A stretch of DNA of 64,000 nt, from positions 9,258,302 through 9,322,301 of the forward strand of contig CM054158.1 in the NCBI GenBank assembly GCA_028751875.1, read 5' to 3'. The translations under genes and the position numbers were made by a program. Below the pieces are notes generated by a model. The model did not search any database and was not told where the DNA came from. It saw only the letters and a list, made by a program, of their open reading frames with translations. The DNA comes from Rapana venosa (taxonomy: Eukaryota; Mollusca; Gastropoda; Neogastropoda; Muricidae). Positions within the stretch are counted from its first letter, which is position 1; the number at the start of each line of letters is the position of its first letter. Shown here in pieces: positions 1-12,320 of the stretch.

Positions 1-174
1 CCAACGCCACCCAGGTATGGGTCAACCGGGTGTACAAACCCCAAGGGTCCAGGTAGACAGACAGACCCCCAGTCTAACCAACGTCTGCCTTTTTCCCTGG
101 TTGAAAGCTGTGTGGAGTTTATTTATACTGCATGTCAGACTGAGTTTTGGAGTATGGGCCGTTTGGGGTTCCTC

Positions 175-179
<5 letters not shown>

Positions 180-234
<55 letters not shown>
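180..234. repeat. (CT)n microsatellite
   Basis: An uninterrupted CT dinucleotide run of about 27 copies. The open frames through it encode only Ser-Leu repeats and are not genes. It is complementary to the (GA)n run 240 bp downstream. Confidence 0.97.
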
Positions 235-237
<3 letters not shown>

Positions 238-470
238 AGTCCCTGAGGAGGCTGTCAGTGGAGCGCTGCACTGAAGAGCTATCGACCAGATTCCTTCATT
301 TATTTAATGGATTGCCCGCCCTGGGTAAAGTGAGACAGCAGTTGTTCTGTTTGGACCCGTGCACTCTGTGTGCTCAGTCAGCTTTCTGTACAAAGTTTTT
401 GTCAGCCTGGGAGACCCAAGCTGTGTATTATCAAGTTTGTTGTTGTTTTATATTTGTTATATTGTTTCTC

Positions 471-473
<3 letters not shown>

Positions 474-544
<71 letters not shown>
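474..544. repeat. (GA)n microsatellite
   Basis: An uninterrupted GA run of about 35 copies, the reverse complement of the (CT)n tract at 180-234. Open frames through it are low-complexity artefacts. Confidence 0.97.
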
Positions 545-547
<3 letters not shown>

Positions 548-892
548 GCCTGCTTAAAAATACAAAAATGCAGTTACACTGTAACAGCAAAACAGACTAC
601 TGATGCAACTGGGTTTTTTCCACCAACAACAAACTTTGCTCTTTGGAAAAACATTTTTTTGTTTACAAAGGAGAATGTGGGCGTAGTTGTTGAAGGGAAC
701 AGTTGTGATGAATCATTCAGTCCTTGATACCGGCCAGGCCACCAGAGGAAAAATCCCCAGTTATTCTGACTTGGGCATTTTCCTTCCTCTTCCCCAAATG
801 CACGTTGGAAATGCCACTTCAAATCAGAATTGAGATCGAATGACATCTTTGATTATAATTATCCTCTCAGCATAATGAATAAATCAGTCAAA

Positions 893-938
893 GGGGGGGG
901 GGGGGGGAGGGAAGGAGAGAATGAATGAATGAATGAAT
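893..938. repeat. Poly-G followed by (GAAT)n
   Basis: A G tract of about 15 bases is followed by purine-rich sequence and a short GAAT tetranucleotide repeat. Confidence 0.85.
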
Positions 939-1024
939 CTTTATTTTCAAGGGTAACAGAATAAGCATGTGCATACTTGTTTTCATCCGGCCCTTGCCCT
1001 GATTAGGGACTATGAACAAAACAA

Positions 1025-1025
<1 letters not shown>

Positions 1026-1083
<58 letters not shown>
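1026..1083. repeat. (GA)n microsatellite
   Basis: A GA dinucleotide run with one AGAAGA interruption near its end. It is the third GA/CT tract within 1.1 kb. Confidence 0.95.
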
Positions 1084-1639
1084 TTCCCATTTTATTTAGA
1101 ATCATGATTGACTGAGTTTACATAAGTGATACTTTTAAACTATGGCCTTCCTTATTTCCAGTTTTATGTTTGTGCTTTGTTCTCACCCCCCACCCCCCCT
1201 TTCTTATGACTCTGTATGTTTGGGGGTGGGGTTTTGTTGTGTTGTTTTTTGTTCTTATGAGAGGTAGGATACCATTCATGCTGTTGTGGGGATGAGCACA
1301 AAGGCCAAATCTGGGTTGCATGCTGGCAGCCTTCATGTCCAGGGTGGCAGCATGCTAGGGCTGTTCATGAACACTGGACACCTGCAAAGAGACCTGAGCT
1401 GGTGTTGATTTTCTCTTTCCAGAACTTAACTAGCCTCTCTTTTTTTGGTGGTTTACAGTAAACAGACAGAAAAGGTCAGCAGCCAGTTCAGAAACAGAAA
1501 AAAAACATCGGATGTCCATTTTGGTTTGTTTGTTTTCTTGTTTTGTTTTTCCCCCCAAAACCTAACCAACTCATGATTCCTCCAGTAAACCATTGTGTCA
1601 GTGTCATAGAAAGCCAGTCTGCAGTACAGCCACACGCAT

Positions 1640-2816
1640 GTCCACTTCAAAATACAGCCTGTGCCAAGTTAACTACCTTAGGCATAGCCACCTCAAGATA
1701 CAGTACAACCTGTGCCAAGTTAACTACCTTAGGCATAGCCACCTCAAGATACAGTACAGCACAAGTTAATTAACTACCTTAGGCATAGCCACCTCAAGAT
1801 ACAGCACAACACAAGTTAACTACCTTAGGCATAGCCACCTCAAGATACAGTACAACACAAATTAACTACCTTAAGCATACCCACTTCAAGATACAGTACA
1901 ACACAAGTTAACTAACTACCTTAGGCATAGCCACCTCAAGATACAGTACAACACAAGTTAACTACCTTAGGCTTAGCCACCTCAAGATACAGTACAACAC
2001 AAGTTAACTAACTACCTTAGGCATAGCCACCTCAAGATACAGTACAACACAAGTTAACTACCTTAGGCATAGCCACCTCAAGATACAGTACAACACAAGT
2101 TAACTACCTTAGGCTTAGCCACCTCAAGATACAGTACAACACAAATTAACTACCTTAGGCATAGCCACCTCAAGATACAGTACAACACAAGTTAACTACC
2201 TTAGGCATAGCCACCTCAAGATACAGTACAACACAAGTTAACTAACTACCTTAGGCATAGCCACCTCAAGATACAGTACAACACAAGTTAACTATCTACC
2301 TTAGGCATAGCCACCTCAAGATACAGTACAACACAAGTTAACTATCTACCTTAGGCATAGCCACCTCAAGATACAGTACAGCACAAGTTAACTAACTACC
2401 TTAGGCATAGCTACCTCAAGATACAGTACAGCACAAGTTAACTACCTTAGGCATAGCCACCTCAAGATACAGTACAACACAAGTTAACTAACTACCTTAG
2501 GCATAGCCACTTCAAGATACAGTACAACACAAGTTAACTAACTACCTTAGGCATAGCCACCTCAAGATACAGTACAACACAAGTTAACTATCTACCTTAG
2601 GCATAGCCACCTCATGATACAGTACAACACAAGTTAACTAACTACCTTAGGCATAGCCACCTCAAGATACAGTACAACACAAGTTAACTACCTTAGGCAT
2701 AGCCACCTCAAGATACAGTACAACACAAGTTAACTACCTTAGGCATAGCCACCTCAAGATACAGTACAACACAAGTTAACTAACTACCTTAGGCATAGCC
2801 ACCTCAAGATACAGCA
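1640..2816. repeat. Minisatellite, 46/50-bp unit
   Basis: About 25 head-to-tail copies of a unit containing ACCTTAGGCATAGCCACC, then TCAAGATACAGTACAACAC and AAGTTAACT. Units come in two lengths, about 46 bp and about 50 bp, the longer carrying an extra TAAC or TATC after AAGTTAAC. Copies differ by few substitutions, which suggests recent expansion. No coding potential is seen. Confidence 0.95.
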
Positions 2817-3361
2817 CAGCCTGTGTCCAGGTGGTTGACTCACCACGTCAGGCATGTCGCCCAGTTTACAGGATTCATTTCTCCACGTCCAGGGACAGAC
2901 ACAGGCTCCTGTTGAGAGGGAAGATGGTCTGTCTGTCTTTTGTCTTTTGTCTTTTGGTAGCAGGGGTGAGCTGGCCTCAGACTGTAACAAAATGTGTGTG
3001 TGCATACTTACGCTGCTAATTATAGAAGTATACCCCCACCCAAAGAGACCAGAATTCTCAGGACTGGCCTTGCAGTGACCACCAGCTGTACTCCTGCCAT
3101 CAGAAGCCCAAGGCCAGTGACCAGTCATCCATGTCGGTTGCCATGGTTTTGACGCCATCCACCCTGGTGAAGGGTCTGTCTGTCTGTCTGTCAGACTTGC
3201 TGATGATGGATTGCAGTTCCAAGTTTCTGAAAACCCTCCACCCACAAAAGCCCAGAGCTGAATGACCCAGCCTGTGTTGACCTCGTCCATTCTTCATGGC
3301 TGACAGCTGAGGGCTGGGGTGGAGTTGAAAGCTGTGGTTCCTGAACTGAGGACAGCCACAA

Positions 3362-3482
3362 GATAATAATAATCATCATCATCATCATCATCATCATAAT
3401 CATCATTATAATAACAAATGGACTTTATATAGCGCTATATCTTGAATAAAAACAACAACAACAAAATCAAAGCGCTTGCATT
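3362..3482 (-). mobile_element. LINE 3'-tail fragment
   Basis: In reverse complement the segment reads AAGCGCTTTGATTTT..., then AAGATATAGCGCTATATAAAG, and ends in (TNA)n-type triplets (ATC/ATT repeats here). The same tail recurs at least seven more times in the window and matches the 3' end of the LINE copies at 35.1 and 47.1 kb. Confidence 0.75.
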
Positions 3483-4432
3483 CCTGCCACTCCTACTGCA
3501 GGGAAGGGTGTCTTTACCAGTAGGCTATTTCCATGGCTGCTGGAAAAACAAATAGCCCCTTGTCTTTGCAACACATTCACATTTTGCTGAAGAAACACAT
3601 CTCTCATCAGGCTGTTCTGGTTTAGACAAACATGTGGGATAGAGGTGTAAAAGCCTGTTTGATAGACTTCAGCGGAGAAAGCTATACCAACTGCTGTCTG
3701 ATTCTCATGATGAGTGTGTAGGATACATTCAAGATAGTTTTGAACTGGGAACGAAAACTGCATGCCCTATTCTTGGTTAAGATGGTACAACCTTCACAGT
3801 GCCAGTGCAAATTTCAGTATCATTTCAACTGGTTGTTTCAGTGTTCTTACTCCGTCCTTCCTTCTGTCAGTGTCAATGTCAGTGGTTGTTCAGGGCCACA
3901 AAGCCCCCTGTTAGCATTTTCTGCCCCCAGACAAAACTCAGTGTCACAGTTTATTACTAGCGCAGTATCTATTTATACTGTACCATCGTCTGTTGTTATG
4001 TTAGCCTTAGCTCATCTCCCAAAGAAAATAATCATTTTAGCCCCTCTCCTGGGAATGCACTCCCTCCAGCTCAAGCCTGGTGAAAAACGCTGCAGAACGG
4101 TGTGTCGCCCGTGTATTTCTGTTGATGAACATACCAATGGCCCAGAAAAGGGGAAAGAGTAATGTCATGTTTTTGTGCAGCAGGGCTAACCACTCAAACA
4201 ACAACAACAACAACAAACCCTGCCTTTCCCCCCTTCTTTAAAGAATGGTTGGACAATTCTATACAACCCCTGAACGAAATAGTTTCCTGTTTTGGGGTTT
4301 GGATTTTTAAAAAATCTTTCCTCCAATAATGCTGGCAATAGAGAGGGAGGCAGTTTGTATGAAACCAGGGTCGATGTTACAAGGGGGAGAAAACCGCCTT
4401 CACTCACTTCAGATGGGGAAATAACCTTTAAT

Positions 4433-4473
<41 letters not shown>

Positions 4474-6058
4474 GCCACGTACGTAAACATACATAGGAAA
4501 TTTAGTTACCTTTGACACAGTAGTAAAATTTTAATGAGAGCGGAATAAAACCCAGTACTAGTGCAAGGTGTACACATCAGTGATAACATGGCTTCCTTGC
4601 TTGTTCTGTGCATGTTGCCAGGCAGACATCGTGGCCATGACAAGGTGAGGGAACACGATATTATTGGCCGCCTGTCTTTGTTGTCCTGTTCTTTTCAGCA
4701 GATGTTGTGAGTTGAAGCCTGGTATGGGTTGGGTATTGCATGGAGTAAATGTTACACCCCTCCCCTCCCCCTGAGCGTTAGGAACTAGAGAAATGCATGG
4801 TAGTGCATTGTGCAGAGTCCGTGACCTTTTTTTGCTGCTCGTCATGGTCTCATGGCAAACACTGTTGAAGTCAACTTGTTTGATCGTCGTTGTCTAGTTG
4901 TAGGCTTGCAGGTGTGGCATTCCGTTATTTGGTGTTGTGGAGTGTTTTCATTTCCTTCACCATACAACAACTCCTGGTGTGCATTGAACCAAAACTGATC
5001 TCTTTACTGTTTTAATAATGATGTGATCATCATGTCTGTTTTCTCCCTCACCAATCTGTATGAAAGACATCTTTGTTTGCGGACTGCATTTGCAGCAGAC
5101 GTTGTTATTTTCAAAGTAGCTGATAAGATATGTATATCAGCTGCCGGCGAAATGTATACTGTGGAGCAGGCTATATATGAGCTGTTGGCTCCCATGGATT
5201 ATATATAACCCTGTTTGTTTTGTTTGAAAATTAACACTTCCTTAAACCACTGCATACCTTCCTCCTACGTGGTTAGATAACTTTCCACAAGCAAGACGTT
5301 TTGCTGATCCACCCAAAAGCTGCATGGACATTGAAATCAGAGTCAACCTGAGGATCAAACCAAGAGGTGAAACACTTTCCAAATTAACGTTGTCTTCAGA
5401 AAAGGACCTTCGACCATGTGTATAAAGTTTCAAGATGAAAGCAATCAAACTTGTATACAGCCATTCTGATTAAACTGGTACAAAATCTTTTTTTTTCTAT
5501 AACCAGTCACAAAAAGTTAAAACTATTGTTTTTGCTTAAGAAAACGCATCCCCCCCCCCCCCCCCCCCCCCTTTTGTCCATTTGCTTTAAACACCTAATC
5601 ACACCCCTGTAACAGGCTTGATTTCAGACAATGGTGGTACTCTATAAATGCTGAAATTGGAGCCCTTAGAAAAAAACATATGCCTTGTTTTTTGTGTGTA
5701 GTGTTATGGATGATTGTGTATTTGGTGTCACTGATTTAACACATTATATAGTTTGTTGTATGGTACTGTATCTTGTAGGCTTATATCATTTTAAGTTAGG
5801 GCAGATTTATCTGTGTGAATTAAAGGGTATGCAATATACATATGTATAGTGTATTGCCTGTAGAAGGTCATGCATGGATGTATTTTTGTACATATTTCAG
5901 TTATTGTTTGGCAGTCTTTGAATCCCTCCAGAGTAGATTATCGCTGTTGTTATTATTATTGATGCTTTTATTGGGCTAAGAATTTTCTGGACTGAGTTTA
6001 CAGTCGACCCCCATCAAGCACAGGCCCTGCATTTTGCGCACAACATGCATGGAGCTGT

Positions 6059-6096
<38 letters not shown>

Positions 6097-6115
6097 TGTG
6101 TGTGTTGTGTGGGTG

Positions 6116-6212
<97 letters not shown>

Positions 6213-7254
6213 ATGGATGGATGGGTGGGTGGGTGTTCATGCTCTTGGAGTAATTTGATGAATCTTGTTGCATGTATATACACACACTTTTTATAGTCAT
6301 GTTATCTGCTCAAACTGATTTTTCTGCAGTGCCTGTTGAAGTTGTCGTGTATTTAAAAGATATATATCTACGCACACTTATTTTTCCTCTCCAAACTCTT
6401 GGTCACCAACATGTGTGTGTGTGTGTTCCAAGTTGACAGGATACCGATTGTGTTCACGGCCTGTGTGTATAGCCACCAGTTGTGCTCGTTCTTTTCCATG
6501 TTTTGGCTTTGGCTTTGATTTGCTGTTCTTGATAAGAGTGATATAGTTCATGCTTACACATGTTCACTGCTTGTATGTATAGCCACCATGTGCTCATCAA
6601 TGTTTTTCCATTTTTGTGTGTGCTTTGACTTAAGATTTGAAGAGTCTTCTTGATAAGTGATGTGTTTGATATGTGTGTTCACTGCCTGTGTGTATAGCCA
6701 CTATGTGTTCATCAACATTGTCTTCTTTCTCTTTTTCCCTGTCCCTGTGCTTTCATGCCCATGTCATGTGTTTGAAGGGCGCAGAACATCAATAGTGTGC
6801 TGGGCACTTTTTGAACAAGTGGCATCATGTGTTCAATATTGTGTTCATATTTGTCCCATTCTTTGAGTTTGATTTCTTCATTCTTGATCACAGAGTGTTT
6901 CCAGTTGACCCACTGCTGATCAGGTTTACTGCCCCCTTTATGGCCACTGTGTGTTCTGTTCATCAGTGCTGTGTGCTTTCTATTATTTTGTTATATCTAT
7001 TTTCTTTGTGTGCTCATGATCAAATTCGAGTGTTTAAAGTCTACACAATGCCAAATGTGTTCATTGCCTGCCTATAGTATAATTATTAGTATATACATAC
7101 TAGTACAGCTATTGTGAGTTCACCAATATTGCTAATTCTTTTCTTTGTTATGTTTGATTGATATATTATTGATTACAATGTGTTTCAAGTTAACAAGATA
7201 CCAATGGTGTTCAATGCCCCTACATATAATCATCATGTATTCACTAACCATCAT
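3483..7254. other. Intergenic DNA, no gene recognised
   Basis: The stretch holds microsatellites, including (GT)n at 4436-4470, a poly-C tract at 5550-5571 and the large (GT)n array at 6062-6232. A 140-codon open frame at 3740-4162 has no recognisable domain and no splice or conservation support. TGTG-rich, moderately A+T-rich sequence fills the rest. Untranslated sequence of a gene outside the window is possible but cannot be shown. Confidence 0.5.
6062..6234. repeat. Compound (GT)n/(GGAT)n microsatellite
   Basis: A GT run of about 150 bp interrupted by GGTG at several points, ending in GGAT and GGGT tetranucleotides. All open frames here are Cys-Val or Thr-His repeats and are not coding. 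Confidence 0.96.
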
Positions 7255-7408
7255 GTATTTCCCCCCACAATTATACTCATCATATATTCACCCACATAAT
7301 TATATTCAATATGCATTCACACACATAATTATATTCAACATGCATTCACACACATAATTATATTCAACATGCATTTACACACATAATTATATGCATCATG
7401 CATTCACA
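7255..7408. repeat. Short tandem array, 29-bp unit
   Basis: About five copies of a unit containing CACACATAATTATATTCAAC followed by ATGCATT, directly abutting the 38-bp array downstream. Earlier copies are more diverged. Confidence 0.85.
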
Positions 7409-7410
7409 CA

Positions 7411-8311
7411 CATTGTTCATGCACAGAACCGTGGGGTGATTTCAATGCCATTGTTCATGCACAGAACCGTGGGGTGATTTCAATGCCATTGTTCATGCAC
7501 AGAACCATGGCGTGATTTCAATGCCATTGTTCATGCACAGAACCATGGCGTGATTTCAATGCCATTGTTCATGCACAGAACCGCAGTGTGATTTCAATGC
7601 CATTGTTCATGCACAGAACCGCGGTGTGATTTCAATGCCATTGTTCATGCACAGAACCGTGGTGTGATTTCAATGCCATTGTTCATGCACAGAACCGCGG
7701 TGTGATTTCAATGCCATTGTTCATGCACAGAACCGTGGTGTGATTTCAATGCCATTGTTCATGCACAGAACCCAGTGTGATTTCAATGCCATTGTTCATG
7801 CACAGAACCGCAGTGTGATTTCAATGCCATTGTTCATGCACAGAACCGCAGTGTGATTTCAATGCCATTGTTCATGCACAGAACATGTTCATGCACAGAA
7901 GCACAGTGTGATTTCAATGCCATTGTTCATGCACAGAACATGTTCATGCACAGAACCGCAGTGTGATTTCAATGCCATTGTTCATGCACAGAACTGCGGT
8001 GTGATTTCAATGCCATTGTTCATGCACAGAACATGTTCATGCACAGAACCGCAGTGTGATTTCAATGCCATTGTTCATGCACAGAATCCAGTGTGATTTC
8101 AATGCCATTGTTCATGCACAGAACATGTTCATGCACAGAACCGCAGTGTGATTTCAATGCCATTGTTCATGCACAGAACCCAGTGTGATTTCAATGCCAT
8201 TGTTCATGCACAGAACCGCAGTGTGATTTCAATGCCATTGTTCATGCACAGAACCCAGTGTGATTTCAATGCCATTGTTCATGCACAAAACCGCCGTGTG
8301 ATTTCAAGTCT
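7411..8311. repeat. Minisatellite, 38-bp unit
   Basis: About 24 copies of a unit containing CATTGTTCATGCACAGAACC and GTGATTTCAATGC. The variable core between them is CGTGG, CATGG, CGCAG, CGCGG or CCA. Several copies contain an extra ATGTTCATGCACAGAAC, a partial-unit duplication. Open frames are repeat artefacts. Confidence 0.96.
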
Positions 8312-8794
8312 GCACTGAGCCCAGACCAAAAGCAGGGTCAGTTATTCACGACATGCTGTCCACTAAGTACCAGTGCCTAGATTATGTGTTGTTATATCTA
8401 ATTAAAATGTGATATTGAGATTATCTTCATCCACACTTGGCATAACAACCTGCATTCCTCTTTAAAGGTGAGAAAAATCCTCTGAAGACGGAACGTGTGG
8501 ACTGGTGAGGCATCTGGAGTCATACAGGCACGCTGCCTTCTCGTCCAGTGGGTACTTTATGATCTCTTTATTCACAGCGTTGATATGGTGAGGGGGATAG
8601 GCATATGAATCATACCACTGTTTGTTATTATTATTATTATCTCACAGTAATTCCCACATCGTGACAGGTGAGGAGGAGTGAGGTAGCTGGGGAGCTCCTG
8701 ACCCAGTCTCATCTGAAGGACTGGAGGAGTTGGGAGTGGACAAAGAGTTGGCTTCAGTCTCTTCCAACCAGGCAGCAGCAGGTTAAAAAAAATC

Positions 8795-9095
8795 ATTCAT
8801 TTAGAGGATAAGGGAATAAGCACTCATGTGCCTTTTTACATCCAGTCCCCGTGTGTATGCATTTTTGTGAATTTTGTCATCCATTCCCACCGGCACACAA
8901 TGGCCTACTCTTCCGAAAACCGGAATGGGTTTTAACGTGTGCGCAAGATGTTCTTGGGACCTCGGTTTATAGTGTAATCGAAGGACTTTTAGGGGGAGTG
9001 GAGTCACCACTGATATTAACTCCAGAGCAAAAATCCTCTTGAACGGGAATCAAACTCAGGTCAGCAGATCACGCTAACCACAAGGCTGTCCCGTC
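8795..9095 (-). mobile_element. SINE, family B (tRNA-type head)
   Basis: In reverse complement it matches the better preserved copy at 25.48-25.81 kb. Shared parts are the segment AACTCCAGAGCAAAAATCC..., the core around ATAAACCGAGGTCCC, AGTAGGCCATTGTGTGCCGG and AAAATTCACAAAAATGCATA, ending GTGCTTATTCCCTTATCC. It is non-coding. Confidence 0.8.
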
Positions 9096-9399
9096 CCCCA
9101 ATGGAGCAGCAATGGAGCTTTGTGCCTGGGATTGTTGAGGCACCATGCCCCATGTTGGCTCTGTCCAGTTGGTCAGTCAGCCAGTCCTGACCCCACACTC
9201 ACTGTCTTGTTGACCACATGACAGCCACGGCCCAGAATGCACACAGTCTTCACTGCTTGCCTGCCTGCACACAGTTATCATCATGAGACACGTTCACCCA
9301 CCAGATCCTCAGTCTCTTTGTTGGTTTTTCTTGGGGTTGTTTTTTTCTTCTTCACATTTCTGCTTTTGTGGTGATGACATTGTAGCACTGTATTTATTG

Positions 9400-9740
9400 T
9401 CTTGTATTTTATACCTCTCTAAGTCAGGGCAAATTTCTCTGTGTGAAGTTCGGACCGCTCTCCCCAGGGAAAGCGCGTCGCCACAAGACCAGCGCCACCC
9501 CCTTTCATTTTCCTGTCTGCCTGTGCATTTTTTTCCCTATCAGGGTTTTTTTCTACAGAATTTTGCCAGGGACAACTCTTGTTGCCATGGGTTCTTGCAC
9601 GTGTGCTAAATGCGTGTTGCACATGGGACTTTGGTTTATCTTGTCATCTGAAAGACTAGCACCCAGACCACCACTCAAGGTCTAGTGGATTGGGGAAAAG
9701 TTTTTGGCACAAACGGGGATTGACACAGACCTACTACTGT
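9400..9740 (-). mobile_element. SINE, family A
   Basis: A diverged copy of the family also seen at 16.25, 29.77, 42.72 and 52.46 kb. It carries the family blocks for GGGAGAGC..CGCGTCGCCACAAGA, TTTTGCCAGGGACAACTC, the GATGACAAGATAAACC core and AAGACTAGCACCCAGACC. The tRNA-like head lies at the high-coordinate end. Confidence 0.8.
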
Positions 9741-10195
9741 GATGAGGATGATTATCTCAAACCACAGAAAAATGACAGACTGAGGGTCCAGAGGTGACCT
9801 TCAATCAGGAAGGGGAGAAGTCATGGGGTTGATCCTCATCAATTTGACCCCCCCCCAAAAAATCCACTACACCTTAAGTGCTGGTCTTTCAGGTGAGACG
9901 ATAAAACAAAATCCCATGTGCAAAACACATTTAGAAGAGCATATGAAAGAACCCACAGCAACAAGAAAGTTGTGCCTTAAATCTGGCCTGACCTAGCAGT
10001 GGTATACAGAACACTACACTACACTTCACTACACTACACTGCACTTCACTTCAAAATACTCCCCCATTGATTGGCAGTGATTCCTGCCAGCTGTCCTCTA
10101 TATCTCCAGGTATTTTTAACTGCACAAAACTGGAAATGAAAGCCAATATTTATCCCAGCTGGAGATTGGTTACAAGTATGTTTTGTTTGATACTG

Positions 10196-11055
10196 AATTA
10201 AATGTCATGATGTATTCATTTTGAAAGATGCAGAATAAATGTCATGATGTATTCATTTTGAAAGATACAGAATAAGATAGACTAAATGTCATGATGTATT
10301 CATTTTGAAAGATACAGAATAAATGTCATGATGTATTCATTTTGAAAGATACAGACTAAATGTCATGATGTATTCATTTTGAAAGATACAGAATAAATGT
10401 CATGATGTATTAATTTTGAAAGATACAGACTAAATGTCATGATGTATTAATTTTGAAAGATACAGACTAAATGTCATGATGTATTCATTTTAAAAGATAC
10501 AGACTAAATGTCATGATGTATTCATTTTAAAAGATACAGACTAAACGTCATGATGTATTCATTTTGAAAGATACAGACTAAATATCTTGATGTATTCATT
10601 TTGAAAGATACAGAATAAATGTCATGATGTATTCATTATGAAAGATACAGACTAAATGTCATGATGTATTCATTTTGAAAGATACAAAACTAAATGTCAT
10701 GATGTATTCATTTTGAAAGATACAGAATAAGATACAGACTAAATGTCATGATGTATTCATTTTGAAAGATAGACTAAATGTAATGATGTATTCATTTTGA
10801 AAGATACAGACTAAATGTCATGATGTATTCATTTTGAAAGATACAGACTTAATGTCATGATGTATTCATTTTGAAAGATACAGACTAAATGTCATGATGT
10901 ATTCATTTTGAAAGATACAGACTAAATGTCATGATGTATTCATTTTGAAAGATAGACTAAATGTAATGATGTATTCATTTTGAAAGATACAGACTAAATG
11001 TCATGATGTATTCATTTTGAAAGATACAGACTAAAATGTCATGTTGAAAGATAAA
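10196..11055. repeat. Minisatellite, 37-bp unit
   Basis: About 23 copies of a unit containing TAAATGTCATGATGTATTC followed by ATTTTGAAAGATACAGA. Copies are nearly identical, with occasional truncated or extended units such as AGAATAAGATAGACTAAATG. It is A+T-rich and non-coding. Confidence 0.96.
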
Positions 11056-11739
11056 CGTATTTCTCTATAAGCCATGACAACAAAACCAGTATGTGTAGCC
11101 TAGTGCTATTTTGCAGGTACTACAGCTGCAGAGAGTGCTCTCAGTACTAGGAAAAAAGTCTATTTCCCCAAGGACCATGAACTAAGTGGGGAAAAATCTT
11201 GAGGAAAGGAACCGAGTGAGGGTAAAAGAAAAAAGCCTTTGAGTGTGATGATAAATTTTCTGTGTGTCTCAAGCGGTCAACAAACTCAAATCGTCCACAG
11301 GTCTCAAGGTTGATTTTGTGAACTGGTCAAACTAATGATGTCTACTCTTGATTCTTTTAGAGCAATGCAGCAGATTTGTTGAGTCAGAAACAACATTCAG
11401 AGTAGATAGTGTGCTACCCCCACCCCCCACAAACAAAAAAACGAACTCCAAAACAAAAACCGACCAAACAAATGAGTGCAGACACACACACAAAGAACAA
11501 CAGCAACTATAGGAGAGTATTTTTTGGTTGCTTATATCAGCAGAGGCTATCTTGTGTACAAAACTGTTTATTTACTGGCATGTTGTTGCTGTGGGAGTTT
11601 TTTGTTGGAATGTTTTGTTTTTGACTAGCTGGAACAAATTTTGCATTGTTGATGTATTTTTAAAAAAAATAAAAATATTTTGGATAGATGTTTTGCTATT
11701 CATAAAATAATGAATGTGTGTGTGTGTGTTATTTCCAGG
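11056..11739. other. Intergenic DNA, nothing recognised
   Basis: Unique-looking A+T-rich sequence without a supported gene. The open frames at 11409-11710 have no domain and no splice-site support. Confidence 0.5.
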
Positions 11740-11945
11740 ATAATGGAATAAGACCTCGTGTGCTTTTTTTTTTACATCCTGTCCCTGTGTGCATGCAGTT
11801 TTGTAAATTTTGTCATATGTTCCCACAAGTACAAACGGCCTACTCTTCTTAAAGATGTAACAGGTTTTAATGCATACACAAGATGTTCTGCATGCATTCA
11901 CACAGGGGACCTCAGTTTATAGTCTCATCTGAAGGACTTGTGTGT
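11740..11945 (-). mobile_element. SINE, family B fragment
   Basis: Reverse complement matches the core and right part of family B: CCTTCAGATGAGACTATAAAC, AACATCTTGTGTATGCATTAA, AGTAGGCCGTTTGTAC and CTTATTCCATTATCCTG. The tRNA-like head is missing. Confidence 0.75.
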
Positions 11946-12023
11946 GTGAGTGTGTTTGTATATGTGTGTACGCGCATGCATATGGAGGCATGCATGTGTG
12001 CGTGCATGTTTATATACTACATC

Positions 12024-12320
12024 AGGGGAGCCGGATAGCCTAGTGGTTAGAATGCTGCGCTTATGACCTGATGGCCCAGGATTGAGCCACTGCAGAGGTG
12101 CCTGTTTTGGGGGACTTTACACTGAAGTTAACAGTAGTACTGACCCCACTCCATGTAGGATTGGATGACAACATTGTTTGAAGCTGCATGCACAGAGGTG
12201 TTGTGTGTAGACACCATCTCTGAAGTCAAAATATGGCTACCTTAATGGTGGTTTTAAAAAGGTTGTGCTTGCAAAACCATCAGTGAACCTCGGAGCTCTA
12301 GAGATAATAACTATCTAAGC
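12024..12320 (+). mobile_element. SINE-like repeat, family C (tRNA-type head)
   Basis: It begins with a tRNA-like segment, GGATAGCCTAGTGGTTAGAA (A-box-like), then GACCTGATGGCCCAGGATTG (B-box-like). After a GGTGCCTG...GGGACTTTACACTGAAG middle it ends TGTGTAGACACCATCTCTGA...GTGAACCTCGGAGCTCTAG. Parts recur at 24.34, 24.84, 51.70 and 58.99 kb. Confidence 0.75.

Noticed and set aside
3740..4162. 140-codon + strand open frame
   Set aside because: No recognisable domain or signal and no flanking exon structure. Kept only as a remark on the region.
5998..6300. Long Thr-His and Cys-Val frames through the (GT)n array
   Set aside because: Pure dinucleotide-repeat artefacts, as are those at 170-240, 470-545, 13965-14292 and 40817-41002.
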